Made by a program: the position numbers and the translations under genes
DNA from: Avichristensenella sp031550095
GTDB lineage: Bacteria > Bacillota > Clostridia > Christensenellales > Aristaeellaceae
Direction: 5' to 3'
Length of the DNA stretch: 30,779 nucleotides
NCBI GenBank assembly: GCA_031550095.1
Contig: JAVBOX010000114.1
Span: 1 to 30,779, forward strand
Notes under the pieces: model-generated
What the model was told of the DNA's origin: nothing
What the model saw: only the letters and a program-made list of their open reading frames with translations
The model's database searches: none
Part shown: piece by piece, positions 14,408 to 23,167 of the stretch
How the letters are laid out: every line of letters starts with the position of its first letter
Numbering within the stretch: the first letter of the stretch is position 1

Positions 14408-16467
14408 TCCATGGCTCCTTTCCGTTTTAGCGTCCCAAATTTTATGATTTTATCCAGAATGGCCAGCAATGGCGGCAACACAATCAAAACCATCCCCCCC
14501 GAAAGCAGTGCCCCTCGGCCCAGCAGCAAACCAATTTCGCTGATGCTGGACACTTGGCTGATCATCATCTCCGCAAACCCAGCGCCTGCCAAAATCAGCG
14601 TGGATACAAGCACCGAAGGCCCGGCGGCTGTAAGCGCGGATATGGCCGCTTCTTTCGGCGGAAGCGTTCGCCGGTCCTCCATATAGCGATTTGTCATCAG
14701 AATGGCATAATCGATGGTGGCCCCAAGCTGAAGGCTGCTTATCATGAGGTATCCGATATAGATCAGGGGCGTGCCCGTGAAGTAAGGCACGGACATGTTG
14801 ATCCAAATGGCGGTTTGGATAAGGGCTACCAGCAGAATGGGAATGACCACAGACCGAAACGACAGCAGTACGATGACCGCTACAGCCAGCACGGATATAA
14901 GTTGAACCCACAGCCCATCGGACTCAACGCTTTTTTTGATGTCCATGAGGCTTGTCGCCGTGCCCGCCGCCATCCATTCGCCAGGATACAAAGCCTCTGC
15001 GGAAGCGCTGATTCCCTGGACGGCATCAGAAAGAGCAGGACCTTCATTGGCAATGTTGAGCCTGACGACCAGCCGGCTGTAGTTGTCGCTCTGGAATTGA
15101 CTCACAACCGATTTTGGCAACATTTTCCTGGGGATCTGTGGATCCGCGATGGTGACCAGCCCCTGAACAGCTGACACGGCGGATTGTTCCATCAGGGTTT
15201 CCGCCAGTGCTGTTTCCTTGGCGACATCGCCGGCAGGCACCAGAAGCACCACGGGATTGTTCACCCCAAACTCGGCTTGAATGGCTGATCGGTCATTGCT
15301 GACTCCCTCCACTTCGTTGGCGGAGTTCGTTCCATAGAGGAGCCTGTTGTTGTTTTGCGCCAGATAAGTGGGCACAAGGACGACGATCAAACCCAAGAGC
15401 AGTAGCCAGCGCAGCCTCATCGCGCCTTTACCCAATCGACGGAACGAGGGAATCCAATGCTTATGCCGGGTCTTGTCGATGAGCCCACGGAGGCAGTAGA
15501 TCAGCACGGGCATCAATGTCAAGCAAGTCAGCAGGCTGATGGCGATGCCTTTCGCCAGGACAATGCCGATATCCCGGCCAATGCTGTAATTCATGAGCAC
15601 CAGGGCGAGGAAACCCGCGATGGTGGTCAAGGCGCTGGCAAGGATTGAGTTCAGGGACTTTACAGAGGCTGAAATGATCGCTTCCTTGGCGTCCTTTCCC
15701 GCGTCCCGCTCCTCCATATAGCGGTGGAAGAGGAACAAGGAGTAATCCAGGGAGATGGCAAGCTGCAGAACCGCCGCCATGGAGCGGGTGATAAACGATA
15801 TGCTTGTAAAGTATGCGTTTGTGCCCATGTTGATCACGATAGCCGTGAGCAACACGATCAGATACAGAAATGGCTCCACCCACGCGCTTGAAGCGGCAAA
15901 GAGAATCAAGAGGCAAAAGGTTACCACCACAAGGAAGATTGTAAAAATCTCTGAAGCCAGCAGCGCACGCATGGAGCGGGATTCCTCCGCACTTCCCGCG
16001 ATATGCAGCCTATCAATATTGAGCGCCCGGATGCTTTCCAAGGCTTTTCCGGTGGAGGTAGCGTAATCCTCTTCGGTGAAAGTCACCTGATACAAGGCGG
16101 CCCGATTCTTGTAAAATGCCTCGACGGTCTTTGCCTCCTGAGTCTCCAAAGGCTTGGTAATGTCGACGACATTATCCAACCACATCACGCTTTTGACCCC
16201 ATCCACCCCTTCGATCTGTTCCTTGACCACAAGCGCCTGCTGGATGGTCAAGTCTTCTACCATGACCTCGGCCATGCCGCTGCGGCCAAAGCTTTGGCTC
16301 ATCTCCGAAACCGCCCTTTTTGTCATGGATCCGTTGGGCAGGTATTCGGCCATGTCGTAATTCACCCTTGTCAGTTGGGACAGCACAGCGCTCAAGATCA
16401 CAAGGATCACAAAAACAGTCAGGGTGATTTTTCGGTGCCGTAAAAGAAGTTCCGTTATTCTCCGCAT
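14404..16467 (-). CDS. MMPL / RND-superfamily transporter
   Basis: A 687-residue membrane protein of the MMPL family, exporting lipids, hydrophobic compounds or drugs using the proton gradient. It has the two-fold RND layout: helix 1 (about 13-31), an outer domain (about 35-170), a helix bundle (about 172-335), then helix 7 (about 350-370), a second outer domain and a C-terminal bundle (about 525-675). Segments such as LQLAISLDYSLFLFHRYMEE and QLGATIDYAILMTNRYMEDR mark the repeated fourth-helix acidic motifs (SLDYS, TIDYA). GGAGG precedes the ATG. It overlaps tetR by 13 bp and the heptad-repeat gene by 4 bp. Substrate unknown. Confidence 0.9.
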   Translation of the reverse strand: MRRITELLLRHRKITLTVFVILVILSAVLSQLTRVNYDMAEYLPNGSMTKRAVSEMSQSFGRSGMAEVMVEDLTIQQALVVKEQIEGVDGVKSVMWLDNVVDITKPLETQEAKTVEAFYKNRAALYQVTFTEEDYATSTGKALESIRALNIDRLHIAGSAEESRSMRALLASEIFTIFLVVVTFCLLILFAASSAWVEPFLYLIVLLTAIVINMGTNAYFTSISFITRSMAAVLQLAISLDYSLFLFHRYMEERDAGKDAKEAIISASVKSLNSILASALTTIAGFLALVLMNYSIGRDIGIVLAKGIAISLLTCLTLMPVLIYCLRGLIDKTRHKHWIPSFRRLGKGAMRLRWLLLLGLIVVLVPTYLAQNNNRLLYGTNSANEVEGVSNDRSAIQAEFGVNNPVVLLVPAGDVAKETALAETLMEQSAVSAVQGLVTIADPQIPRKMLPKSVVSQFQSDNYSRLVVRLNIANEGPALSDAVQGISASAEALYPGEWMAAGTATSLMDIKKSVESDGLWVQLISVLAVAVIVLLSFRSVVIPILLVALIQTAIWINMSVPYFTGTPLIYIGYLMISSLQLGATIDYAILMTNRYMEDRRTLPPKEAAISALTAAGPSVLVSTLILAGAGFAEMMISQVSSISEIGLLLGRGALLSGGMVLIVLPPLLAILDKIIKFGTLKRKGAME

Positions 16468-17033
16468 AGAAGCGCCTCCGATTGGCGGCGGGCCTCGATC
16501 AACCCGCTCATCATGTAGTTTAGGAATCGAACGATATCCTCCTTGAGCTTTGCCTCATGGCCGTCATACCGGTTAAAGATGCTCAGCAATCCTTCGATAA
16601 GAGCGGCGGATAGCGGGCTGAAAAAACCTTCTCCCGCCTGCCTGGGAAAATGCTCTGAAAGACGGCGTCTGCAGGTTTCAATGATGAGGCTTTTATAGTC
16701 TTCATATTTCGAACCAGCGCTTCGGGTTATAAGGATCATAAACTCAACCCGGCTGCTGATGAATATGCCGTGGAGCGACAGGGTCAATTGGCGCAGACCT
16801 TCGTCCCCTATCGTTGGGAACCACATCAACCGCTGCAGCTCCGCAACCGTACCTTTGACAATTCCATCAAACAATTGCTCCTTTCCGTTGAAATACAGGT
16901 AGATGTTGCCGACCGTCATTCCGGCCTGGGAAGCGATGGTCCGCATTGACGCGCCAACATAACCTGAGGCCAGGAACTCGTCCCGGGCGGCGTTTACAAT
17001 GCGATTCCGCACCTCATCCTTTAATATTTTCAT
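16455..17033 (-). CDS. TetR/AcrR family transcriptional regulator
   Basis: A 192-residue repressor-type protein beginning MKILKDEVRNRIVNAARDEF. The TetR helix-turn-helix covers about 8-55, with MRTIASQAGMTVGNIYLYF, and a variable ligand-binding C-terminal domain follows. It heads the MMPL operon and most likely represses it, being released by a substrate of the pump (inference from family and context). The start at 17031-17033 is the family-typical one. ATGs 6 and 15 codons upstream overlap the likely -10 box. No strong ribosome site is visible for any choice. Confidence 0.88.
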   Translation of the reverse strand: MKILKDEVRNRIVNAARDEFLASGYVGASMRTIASQAGMTVGNIYLYFNGKEQLFDGIVKGTVAELQRLMWFPTIGDEGLRQLTLSLHGIFISSRVEFMILITRSAGSKYEDYKSLIIETCRRRLSEHFPRQAGEGFFSPLSAALIEGLLSIFNRYDGHEAKLKEDIVRFLNYMMSGLIEARRQSEALLCGE

Positions 17034-17049
17034 AACTAAACATCCGTTC

Positions 17050-17077
17050 ATTATGGAGTGTTCCAATTCTACAACCA
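17050..17077 (-). promoter_or_regulatory. Candidate tetR-operon promoter and operator
   Basis: On the minus strand CATAAT (17050-17055) could be the -10 box; the -35 box is poor. TGGAGTGTTCCA (17054-17065), a TGGA/TCCA inverted repeat, overlaps it and could be an autoregulatory TetR site. Confidence 0.3.
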
Positions 17078-17180
17078 CATTCTCGTTTTGTCCAGTGGTG
17101 AACGGGCGTTTTTAAAAATTTTTTTCGCGCCGAAAACAAGCATGCGTCCACGCGGTCACCCGCTTTATCCGCATGCTGCC

Positions 17181-17233
17181 AATTAAGAAAAGCTGCCTCA
17201 CCAAGAATTTTTGGCTAGATCTGAGACAGCTTT
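17181..17233 (-). terminator. Terminator of the serine hydrolase-ThuA-oxidoreductase operon
   Basis: AAAGCTG-C-CTCA (from 17188) pairs with TGAG-A-CAGCTTT (to 17233) with one mismatch and an inner CCAA/TTGG stem. On the minus strand it is followed by TTTTCTTAATT. It lies about 60 bp past the oxidoreductase stop. The 200 bp between this gene and tetR otherwise hold only an 8-bp inverted repeat AGCATGCG/CGCATGCT (17139-17177). Confidence 0.75.
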
Positions 17234-17293
17234 CTTTTTTATGATAAGAGAACGTAGGGGTAGCATTATCTGCTTTGGGATGGGCGGGCAATA

Positions 17294-18400
17294 TCAACCC
17301 AAGACGCCGGGTACCACGGCTTTTTCCATAGGGGCTTCCCGATTGAAAACCGACTGCATCCGCACCCATTGCCCGGTGCGGCTGCTCGTCTCAAAGCCTT
17401 CCATGGCTTCCAACACATGGAAGGTCTGCTTGTAGCTCGCACGGGCAGGGCGACCTGTTTGCAGGGCCTTTGCCATATCCGCCAACCCCAAACCTCTGGA
17501 GTTTTCCTTATAGTCAAAACACAGAGGAATTTGGTGGGGTTCCTTCTCCTCCGGCCGGTACAGGAGCAGCGGGCCTCCAAAGTTATTGGGATCGGGAACC
17601 AACAGCGTGCCCTCCGAGCCATAGACCTCAAAGCGCGCCTGGAAAGGATAATATGCGTCAAAGGTGGCAAAGAGCGTTCCTATGGCGCCGGAGGCATACT
17701 GAACAGTCCCGGCAACATAGGTGGAAACTTCCACATTCACCTGGCTGCCCGCCAGCGGCTGGCTGGTAATCATGCGCTGAGGGAATGTTTTTCGGCTTGC
17801 GCTCATGACCTGCTCAATGCCGCCCATGAGGTTGACCATGGCTGTCAGATAATACGGCCCCATATCCAGCATTGGGCCGCCGCCCCTTTGGTAGTAAAAT
17901 GCCGGATCGGGATGCCAGCTCTCATGTCCTCGGCAGATCATAAACGCGGCGCTGCCCACAGGACAGCCGATGAAGCCGTCGTCAATGAGCTTGCGGCAGG
18001 TCTGTATGCCGGCGCCCATAAAGGTATCCGGCGCACCGCCCAGCATTAGGCCGTTTTTGACGGCCAGATCCCGCAAAAAAACGCCCTCTTCCAAGGAAGC
18101 GCCAAGGGGCTTTTCCGAGTAAACATGCTTTCCCGCCATCAGGGCGGCCTTTGTCACCTCAAAATGCTCGTAAGGCCTGGTCAGGTTTAGAACGATCTCT
18201 ACCTCGGGGTCCGCGAAAGCGTCACGCATCGTTTCATAGAGCTTCGGAATTCCATACTTGATTTGGGCCGCTTCCGCCCGCTCCCGCACTAAATCGCAGA
18301 CGCCAATCAGCTCGATTTCCCGGAAGGTGTTCGTGATGTTCTCAAGATAGACGCCGCTGATGCAGCCCACGCCGATCATGGCGATTTTCATGGTTTTCAT
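17294..18400 (-). CDS. Gfo/Idh/MocA family oxidoreductase
   Basis: A 368-residue NAD(P)-dependent sugar or polyol dehydrogenase. The N-terminal Rossmann fold starts with IAMIGVGCISGVYL (6-19), and the family signature SEKPLG is at 95-100. The C-terminal substrate domain has GGGPMLDMGPYYL with the usual active-site aspartate region. GGAGG lies 8 bp before the start. It is 13 bp downstream of the ThuA gene and last in a three-gene operon. Such enzymes often act with ThuA proteins on disaccharides or unusual sugars; the substrate cannot be told from sequence. Confidence 0.9.
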   Translation of the reverse strand: MKTMKIAMIGVGCISGVYLENITNTFREIELIGVCDLVRERAEAAQIKYGIPKLYETMRDAFADPEVEIVLNLTRPYEHFEVTKAALMAGKHVYSEKPLGASLEEGVFLRDLAVKNGLMLGGAPDTFMGAGIQTCRKLIDDGFIGCPVGSAAFMICRGHESWHPDPAFYYQRGGGPMLDMGPYYLTAMVNLMGGIEQVMSASRKTFPQRMITSQPLAGSQVNVEVSTYVAGTVQYASGAIGTLFATFDAYYPFQARFEVYGSEGTLLVPDPNNFGGPLLLYRPEEKEPHQIPLCFDYKENSRGLGLADMAKALQTGRPARASYKQTFHVLEAMEGFETSSRTGQWVRMQSVFNREAPMEKAVVPGVLG

Positions 18401-18413
18401 GGAGTTTTCCTCC

Positions 18414-19136
18414 TCAATACATCTTTGCCTTGTTTTCGAACGGTTCCGTGGTCAAGCCGTGGTCCTTAGCGTACTGCTTGCCATCGGCCGCCCAGAGCAT
18501 TCCCCGCTCCATCATGATGGCGGAGGAAGGCGACTTGTCAAACACGTCGTCGTGATGGCCTAGGGAGGTGTAGAATACCCGGCCATTTCCCCAAAATTTT
18601 GTCCAGGCCACGGGCATGTCCACGGGCTTGTTGGAAATGTGATAGTAAGGGACAACGGGGAAACGGGTGGTGGCCAGGACTTCAATGGCGGGATCCACAT
18701 GGAGGTAATAGTGCTCCGAACAGACGGGGAAGTCTTCCATGCCTTCCACAATGGGGCTGGATCCCTTGCAGATGTTCACCATATAATCGATGCCGTCCCC
18801 GCCTGGATGGCTCACCCATTGGCCGCCGGTCATGAACTGCCATTCCGTGTCGTTTCGGAAGGAATCACACATGCCGCCATGGCATCCCGCCAGCCCCACA
18901 CCCGCGCCAACCGCTTTCGCCACATTGGCCGAATACGCCCGGTCGATGGTTCCCATGGTCCAGCAAGCCACGATCAAGTCCAAATCCATCAGGGTTTCCA
19001 TGGATGAAAGACACCCAAGATCCCCCTGAATGTCCACGAAAAAGCCATGGCGTTCCAACATGTTCCCAAATCTCCGGGATGTGAGAACCGGTTCATGGCC
19101 ATCCCAGCCACCCTGAATAATCAAAGCCTTTTTCAT
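18414..19136 (-). CDS. ThuA domain protein
   Basis: A 240-residue ThuA-like protein with a class-I glutamine-amidotransferase-like fold. It begins MKKALIIQGGWDGHEP, has GCHGGMCDSF (84-93), and ends its core with GRVFYTSLGHHDDVF, all typical of the family. ThuA in Rhizobiaceae goes with ThuB (a Gfo/Idh enzyme) in converting trehalose and related disaccharides to 3-keto forms; here too a Gfo/Idh gene follows. The start at 19134-19136 has GGGAGG upstream. Catalytic role is not established for most members. Confidence 0.88.
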   Translation of the reverse strand: MKKALIIQGGWDGHEPVLTSRRFGNMLERHGFFVDIQGDLGCLSSMETLMDLDLIVACWTMGTIDRAYSANVAKAVGAGVGLAGCHGGMCDSFRNDTEWQFMTGGQWVSHPGGDGIDYMVNICKGSSPIVEGMEDFPVCSEHYYLHVDPAIEVLATTRFPVVPYYHISNKPVDMPVAWTKFWGNGRVFYTSLGHHDDVFDKSPSSAIMMERGMLWAADGKQYAKDHGLTTEPFENKAKMY

Positions 19137-19149
19137 CCGCGAGACCTCC

Positions 19150-20550
19150 CTATACCCTTTGATAGATGCGGCTTCCGCACCGTGCCGCCCAGGCATGCCC
19201 GTTCCGAATAAGCGCTTCCAAGCGCAGCAACAGATTGCCTTCTTCGTCGAAAGCCGCAAAGAGCGTGCCGCCGCAATATGTCAGGGGCATTTGCTTGTCC
19301 TCTTTATAGGCAATCAATACTCCGTTCTTCTGCGCCACGGTTACATCCACGGGAATTCCCTCATGGGACCGATAGGTTCCTTCCACCATTTCTGGGTTGG
19401 AGAAGGGCCGGCCTATATCTGTAAACCAGCGATGAGATACCTCCACGGGCAATCCCATGACGGCATTGTACATGGCCCAAACAAAGCAATCCACATCCTC
19501 ATCGCCCAGGTTGCATAGGGCGGCAAAGCCCCATCCCTCTCCCAAGAGCAACCCCCCATGGCTTGAAGTGCCATGCAAAGCGCCGGAGTGCTCGCAGATG
19601 ACATGGCCGTTTTTCTCCCGCTTATACATGCCATAGCAATAGGACGGCTCCGGTCTTGCAGGGAAACCCTTGCCGATGAGCAGCTCCACGGCTTCCCTGG
19701 GAATGACTTGCTTATTCTCATAAACGCCATAGTTGGACAAGCAGCGGTAATAGACCGCCATATCCCTTGCGGTGGACTTTACAAGCCCGCAACCGCGATA
19801 GGGAGGCAGAACGGACCATTCGTCATCACAGGTGATTTTTTCATCCACCCGCTCAAACAGAGATGTCATGTTTCCGCCTGAAAGCGCCCGGGCTTCCGAT
19901 CCGTCCACATCCAGAATCGTCCGCGTCATGCCCAAGGGCTCATAGATGCGCTTCTTTAGGAAATCTTCCAAGGAAATGCCTGCCATCTGGTCCACCACGT
20001 AGGAAAGGAGAGCATAGCCTTCATTGCAGTAGCTCATCTGCTCGCCGGGGGCGCCTAAAGTCGGGTGATCGCAATGGGCAATGTACTCGATGATTTGGTC
20101 GATGGTTTCCATGGGATTTGGGGCCGCTTCCCTGAGCTTCTTAATGTCGTCGGTTTCTCGATTGCTATGGGTTGCGATGGACCACTCCAGGGCCTCGATG
20201 GGCGGAATGCCCGCTGTATGCATGGCAAGATGGCGAAGGGTCACGGCATCCTTGGGGGTGCTCGGAATTGAAAACGCCGGGAAATAGCGATAGACCGGAT
20301 CGTCAAACGAGAGCTTTCCTTCCGAGGCGAGAATGGCGCAGGCAAGCGTGGTCTGGGATTTGCTCATGGAAGCGATGCCGTAAATGGTGTCTGCATCGCA
20401 TTCCAGAGAACCATCTTCATTGGCTTTGCCATAGCCTCGGGTGAAAAGCTCGCCGTTTGGGCCGCATAATGCCACAGAAATTCCAGTAAGGTTTTTTTGC
20501 TTGAAGAGTTGCGCCAAGTATTGATCTAGCGCGGATGAATCAAGCGCCAT
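19150..20550 (-). CDS. Serine hydrolase of the beta-lactamase/PBP4* family
   Basis: A 466-residue cytoplasmic-looking serine hydrolase (no signal peptide) with the class-C motifs: SMSK with Ser61 and Lys64, YCN with Tyr174 (174-176), and HSG (321-323) in place of KTG. A C-terminal beta domain (about 370-466) resembles those seen in esterases and D-peptidases of this group. The start at 20548-20550 was chosen for the GGGGGA upstream and its position after the promoter; a longer frame upstream would include promoter DNA. It is the first gene of the operon with ThuA and the Gfo/Idh enzyme. It could be an esterase on an acylated sugar (inference) rather than an antibiotic-resistance enzyme. Confidence 0.85.
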   Translation of the reverse strand: MALDSSALDQYLAQLFKQKNLTGISVALCGPNGELFTRGYGKANEDGSLECDADTIYGIASMSKSQTTLACAILASEGKLSFDDPVYRYFPAFSIPSTPKDAVTLRHLAMHTAGIPPIEALEWSIATHSNRETDDIKKLREAAPNPMETIDQIIEYIAHCDHPTLGAPGEQMSYCNEGYALLSYVVDQMAGISLEDFLKKRIYEPLGMTRTILDVDGSEARALSGGNMTSLFERVDEKITCDDEWSVLPPYRGCGLVKSTARDMAVYYRCLSNYGVYENKQVIPREAVELLIGKGFPARPEPSYCYGMYKREKNGHVICEHSGALHGTSSHGGLLLGEGWGFAALCNLGDEDVDCFVWAMYNAVMGLPVEVSHRWFTDIGRPFSNPEMVEGTYRSHEGIPVDVTVAQKNGVLIAYKEDKQMPLTYCGGTLFAAFDEEGNLLLRLEALIRNGHAWAARCGSRIYQRV

Positions 20551-20587
20551 AGACCGTCCCCCTTTGTGACTCGTTTCAATTGATGGC

Positions 20588-20616
20588 ATCATACCACACC
20601 CATACTGTGTGTACAA
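20588..20616 (-). promoter_or_regulatory. Promoter of the serine hydrolase operon
   Basis: On the minus strand TTGTAC (20611-20616), 17 bp, TATGAT (20588-20593), good sigma-A boxes placed about 40 bp before the start codon. Confidence 0.65.
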
Positions 20617-20718
20617 GCGTGCGGATTCGCTTATTTCCAATAGGCCGTGTTGCCGTATGCTCTTGTCTTCTCTGGGCGACAATTGGCAATGCGCGGTGTA
20701 TCGTTGGATGATGATTCA

Positions 20719-20747
20719 TTGCATTGCCGACAATATTCGGGTATCAT
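20719..20747 (+). promoter_or_regulatory. Promoter of the SPFH gene
   Basis: TTGCAT (20719-20724), 17 bp, TATCAT (20742-20747). AAGGAAGGG follows before the ATG at 20774. Divergent from the serine hydrolase promoter, about 100 bp away. Confidence 0.65.
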
Positions 20748-20773
20748 GCTAGCCATAGAAAGGAAGGGATCAT

Positions 20774-21676
20774 ATGGTCAACATCAATCGTCCGCAGATA
20801 AACAAAAAGAAGCTGGGCGGAGCTATCACCGTAGGCGTCGTGATTCTGCTGATCATCATTCTGTTTTTTGTCTTTGCGCCTTTTGTAACGGTACCCGCAG
20901 GTCATACTGGCGTTGTGGTGACCATGGGCCGCGTGTCTGATGATGTGCTGAGCGAAGGCCTGCACTTTAAACTCCCTTGGCAGACGGTTATCCTCATCGA
21001 CAACCGGGCGCAAAAGGAACCGCTGGTTACCCAAGCGTTTTCCTCGGACATCCAGCAGGTGAATGTATCCTGTTCCGTCAACTATAGCGTGGATCGGGAG
21101 ACCTCTCAGAACCTTTACAAAAACGTGGGTGTGGATTATTACGGCAAGGTCATGCTGCCCCGGGTGATGGAGAATGTCAAGGCTGTTTTCTCAAAATACA
21201 CCGCGGATAACCTGGTTGATGCCCGGGATACCCTTTCCGGCCAGATTCAAGGAAAGCTGGCGCCAGAAATGCAGGCGTATGGCATAAAGGTTCTCAGCAT
21301 TGCCATTGAGGATGTTGACTTTTCCGATACATTTACAGATGCCGTAGAGGCAAAGCAGGTGGCGGAACAGACAAAGAAAAAGACGGAGATTGAGCAGGAC
21401 GCCTTGCTGATCGTGGAGCAAACCACGGCGGACCGGGCATTGATCACGGCGAAGGCAAACGCGGAGGTTGTGAAGATAGACGCGGACGCCAAGGCGTATG
21501 CCCAGCGCGCCCAGGCGGAAGCTGAGGCCCAGGCAAACGAGCTGGTCGCCCAGTCCATCACCCAGGAACTCATCAATTACGTGCAGGCGAACAACTGGGA
21601 TGGGGCGCTGCCTCAGTTTATCTCCGGGGAAAATCAAATGCTGCCGGTGATCAACTTGGAACCGGAAAAGCCATAA
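20774..21676 (+). CDS. SPFH/prohibitin-family membrane protein
   Basis: A 300-residue protein with a short basic N-terminus, one membrane helix (about 17-37), an SPFH (band 7) domain (about 40-195, beginning VPAGHTGVVVTMGRVSDDVL) and a long Ala/Glu/Lys/Gln coiled coil (about 195-262). Prohibitin-like proteins assemble into large membrane rings that scaffold microdomains and can modulate the FtsH protease. No protease or NfeD partner is adjacent, so its client is unknown. Own promoter and terminator show a single-gene unit. Confidence 0.9.
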   Translation: MVNINRPQINKKKLGGAITVGVVILLIIILFFVFAPFVTVPAGHTGVVVTMGRVSDDVLSEGLHFKLPWQTVILIDNRAQKEPLVTQAFSSDIQQVNVSCSVNYSVDRETSQNLYKNVGVDYYGKVMLPRVMENVKAVFSKYTADNLVDARDTLSGQIQGKLAPEMQAYGIKVLSIAIEDVDFSDTFTDAVEAKQVAEQTKKKTEIEQDALLIVEQTTADRALITAKANAEVVKIDADAKAYAQRAQAEAEAQANELVAQSITQELINYVQANNWDGALPQFISGENQMLPVINLEPEKP

Positions 21677-21695
21677 ATCATAGAAAAACAGAGCG

Positions 21696-21748
21696 GCGGA
21701 ATGGGATTTTCGGCAATGCCAATATCCCGTTCCGCTGGATTTTTTTTA
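21696..21748 (+). terminator. Terminator of the SPFH gene
   Basis: GCGGAATGGGAT (21696-21707) pairs with ATCCCGTTCCGC (21724-21735) with one G-U pair; a run of eight T follows at 21741-21748 after TGGAT. Confidence 0.9.
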
Positions 21749-21768
21749 TATGCAAACATGGAGTGAAA

Positions 21769-21777
21769 TGCTATAAT
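21769..21777 (+). promoter_or_regulatory. Extended -10 promoter of the MATE gene, no leader
   Basis: TGCTATAAT is an extended -10 element (TGn plus a perfect TATAAT). Seven bp separate it from the ATG at 21785 and no Shine-Dalgarno sequence is present, so the mRNA should begin at the start codon. Confidence 0.6.
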
Positions 21778-21784
21778 ACTGCCC

Positions 21785-23167
21785 ATGAGCGCATTTTTCC
21801 GCCAATTTCAAAATGGAGATGTATTCCCTTGGACGCGAGACTTCACAAGGGAAACATTTCGCATCGCCGTCCCCATCATTGTGTCCTCCTTCTTTGCCGC
21901 GCTGCTTCATGTGATTGACAACTACATGATCGGTCAGCTTGGCGTACTGGAGCTGGCCGCCGTGACCCAGGCAAACCGGATCACCTTCCTGTTTCAGCTG
22001 GTCATCTTTGGCTTGTCGGGGGGAACTGCCGCCTATGTCTCCCAATACTGGGGCAAGCGGGATATGAAGGGCATCCATTCCGTGATGGGTCTAGCCTTGA
22101 CATTGTCCACCCTCTCCGCCCTGTGCTTTATCCTTCCCTGCGTCCTCATGCCCGGCCAACTCATGAGCCTTTTGCTGAAGGATCAAGCGTCCGTGAACGC
22201 GGCGGCGGAGTACCTGTCCATCATCGTGCTGGGCTATTTGGCGGCCGCCATTACCCAGTGCTACGGCACCGTACAAAAATCCACGGAGCAGGCCCGCCTT
22301 TCCATGTTCGCCAGCATAACCGCCCTTGCCATGAACACCTTTCTGAACTATTGTCTGATCTTTGGCAACCTGGGCTTACCAAGGCTCGGCATACGGGGCG
22401 GCGCCATTGCCACCGTTATTGCCCAATTTACGGAGCTTTTGATAGTCGTTATCGGGGGATATATTTACCGTTTCGCCACAGCCGCCAAGCTGAGCGAGCT
22501 CATTCCCAGATCCTTCGCGTTCGCGAAAAAGTATCTCGCCATCGCCATGCCGGTCATTGCCAACGAAGGGCTTTGGGCCTTGGGCGTCGTTGTGTGCTCT
22601 GCCGTCTATGGGCGGATGGGAACGGAGGCTGTCGCCAGCCTGAGCATTTTCAACACCGTTCAGCAGGTAGCTATGGTGGGCATGCGAGGAATCACGGTGG
22701 CAGCCGCCACGCTGATCGGCAAGCGCATCGGCGCCGGAGATGAGGATGGCGCACAGCACACGGCCAAGCGCATGATCTACGCGGCCATTCCGGCCGGGAT
22801 CTTCACGGGACTCGTGCTTATATTCGTTTGCAACCCCTTGACATATCACTTCAATGTGTCCTTCCAGGTGGCGGCGGACGCGCGGGCGATGATATGGATC
22901 AGCGCAGCCACCGCCTGGATAAACCAGATGGCGGGACTCCTGATTGTCGGTGTGATGCGAGCGGGGGGAGATGTAAAAATGTCGCTGTATGTGGACGCGG
23001 GTTCCATATGGATCATCGGCGTGCCATTGGTTGCCCTGGGCGGGCTTGTGCTTGGATTGCCGGTTCCGCTTGTCTACCTGGTGTCCAACGGAGAAGGGAT
23101 CATAAAGACATGGCTTGGCTTACGGCGTTTCCGGTCCCGAAAATGGATTCATAACATCGTCAAATGA
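21785..23167 (+). CDS. MATE family efflux transporter
   Basis: A 460-residue, roughly 12-helix transporter of the multidrug and toxic-compound extrusion family, driven by Na+ or H+. The two six-helix halves are visible, beginning FRIAVPIIVSSFFAALLHVI and AIAMPVIANEGLWALGVVVC. The first carries the DNYMIGQLG motif; the second has the related GRMGTEAVASLS. The start codon sits 7 bp after a -10 box. The last 19 bp overlap the 3' end of the opposing methyltransferase gene. Substrate cannot be predicted. Confidence 0.92.
   Translation: MSAFFRQFQNGDVFPWTRDFTRETFRIAVPIIVSSFFAALLHVIDNYMIGQLGVLELAAVTQANRITFLFQLVIFGLSGGTAAYVSQYWGKRDMKGIHSVMGLALTLSTLSALCFILPCVLMPGQLMSLLLKDQASVNAAAEYLSIIVLGYLAAAITQCYGTVQKSTEQARLSMFASITALAMNTFLNYCLIFGNLGLPRLGIRGGAIATVIAQFTELLIVVIGGYIYRFATAAKLSELIPRSFAFAKKYLAIAMPVIANEGLWALGVVVCSAVYGRMGTEAVASLSIFNTVQQVAMVGMRGITVAAATLIGKRIGAGDEDGAQHTAKRMIYAAIPAGIFTGLVLIFVCNPLTYHFNVSFQVAADARAMIWISAATAWINQMAGLLIVGVMRAGGDVKMSLYVDAGSIWIIGVPLVALGGLVLGLPVPLVYLVSNGEGIIKTWLGLRRFRSRKWIHNIVK

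Noticed and set aside
19150..20550. Antibiotic-resistance beta-lactamase
   Set aside because: No signal peptide, HSG in place of KTG, and an operon with sugar enzymes point to a general serine hydrolase or esterase.
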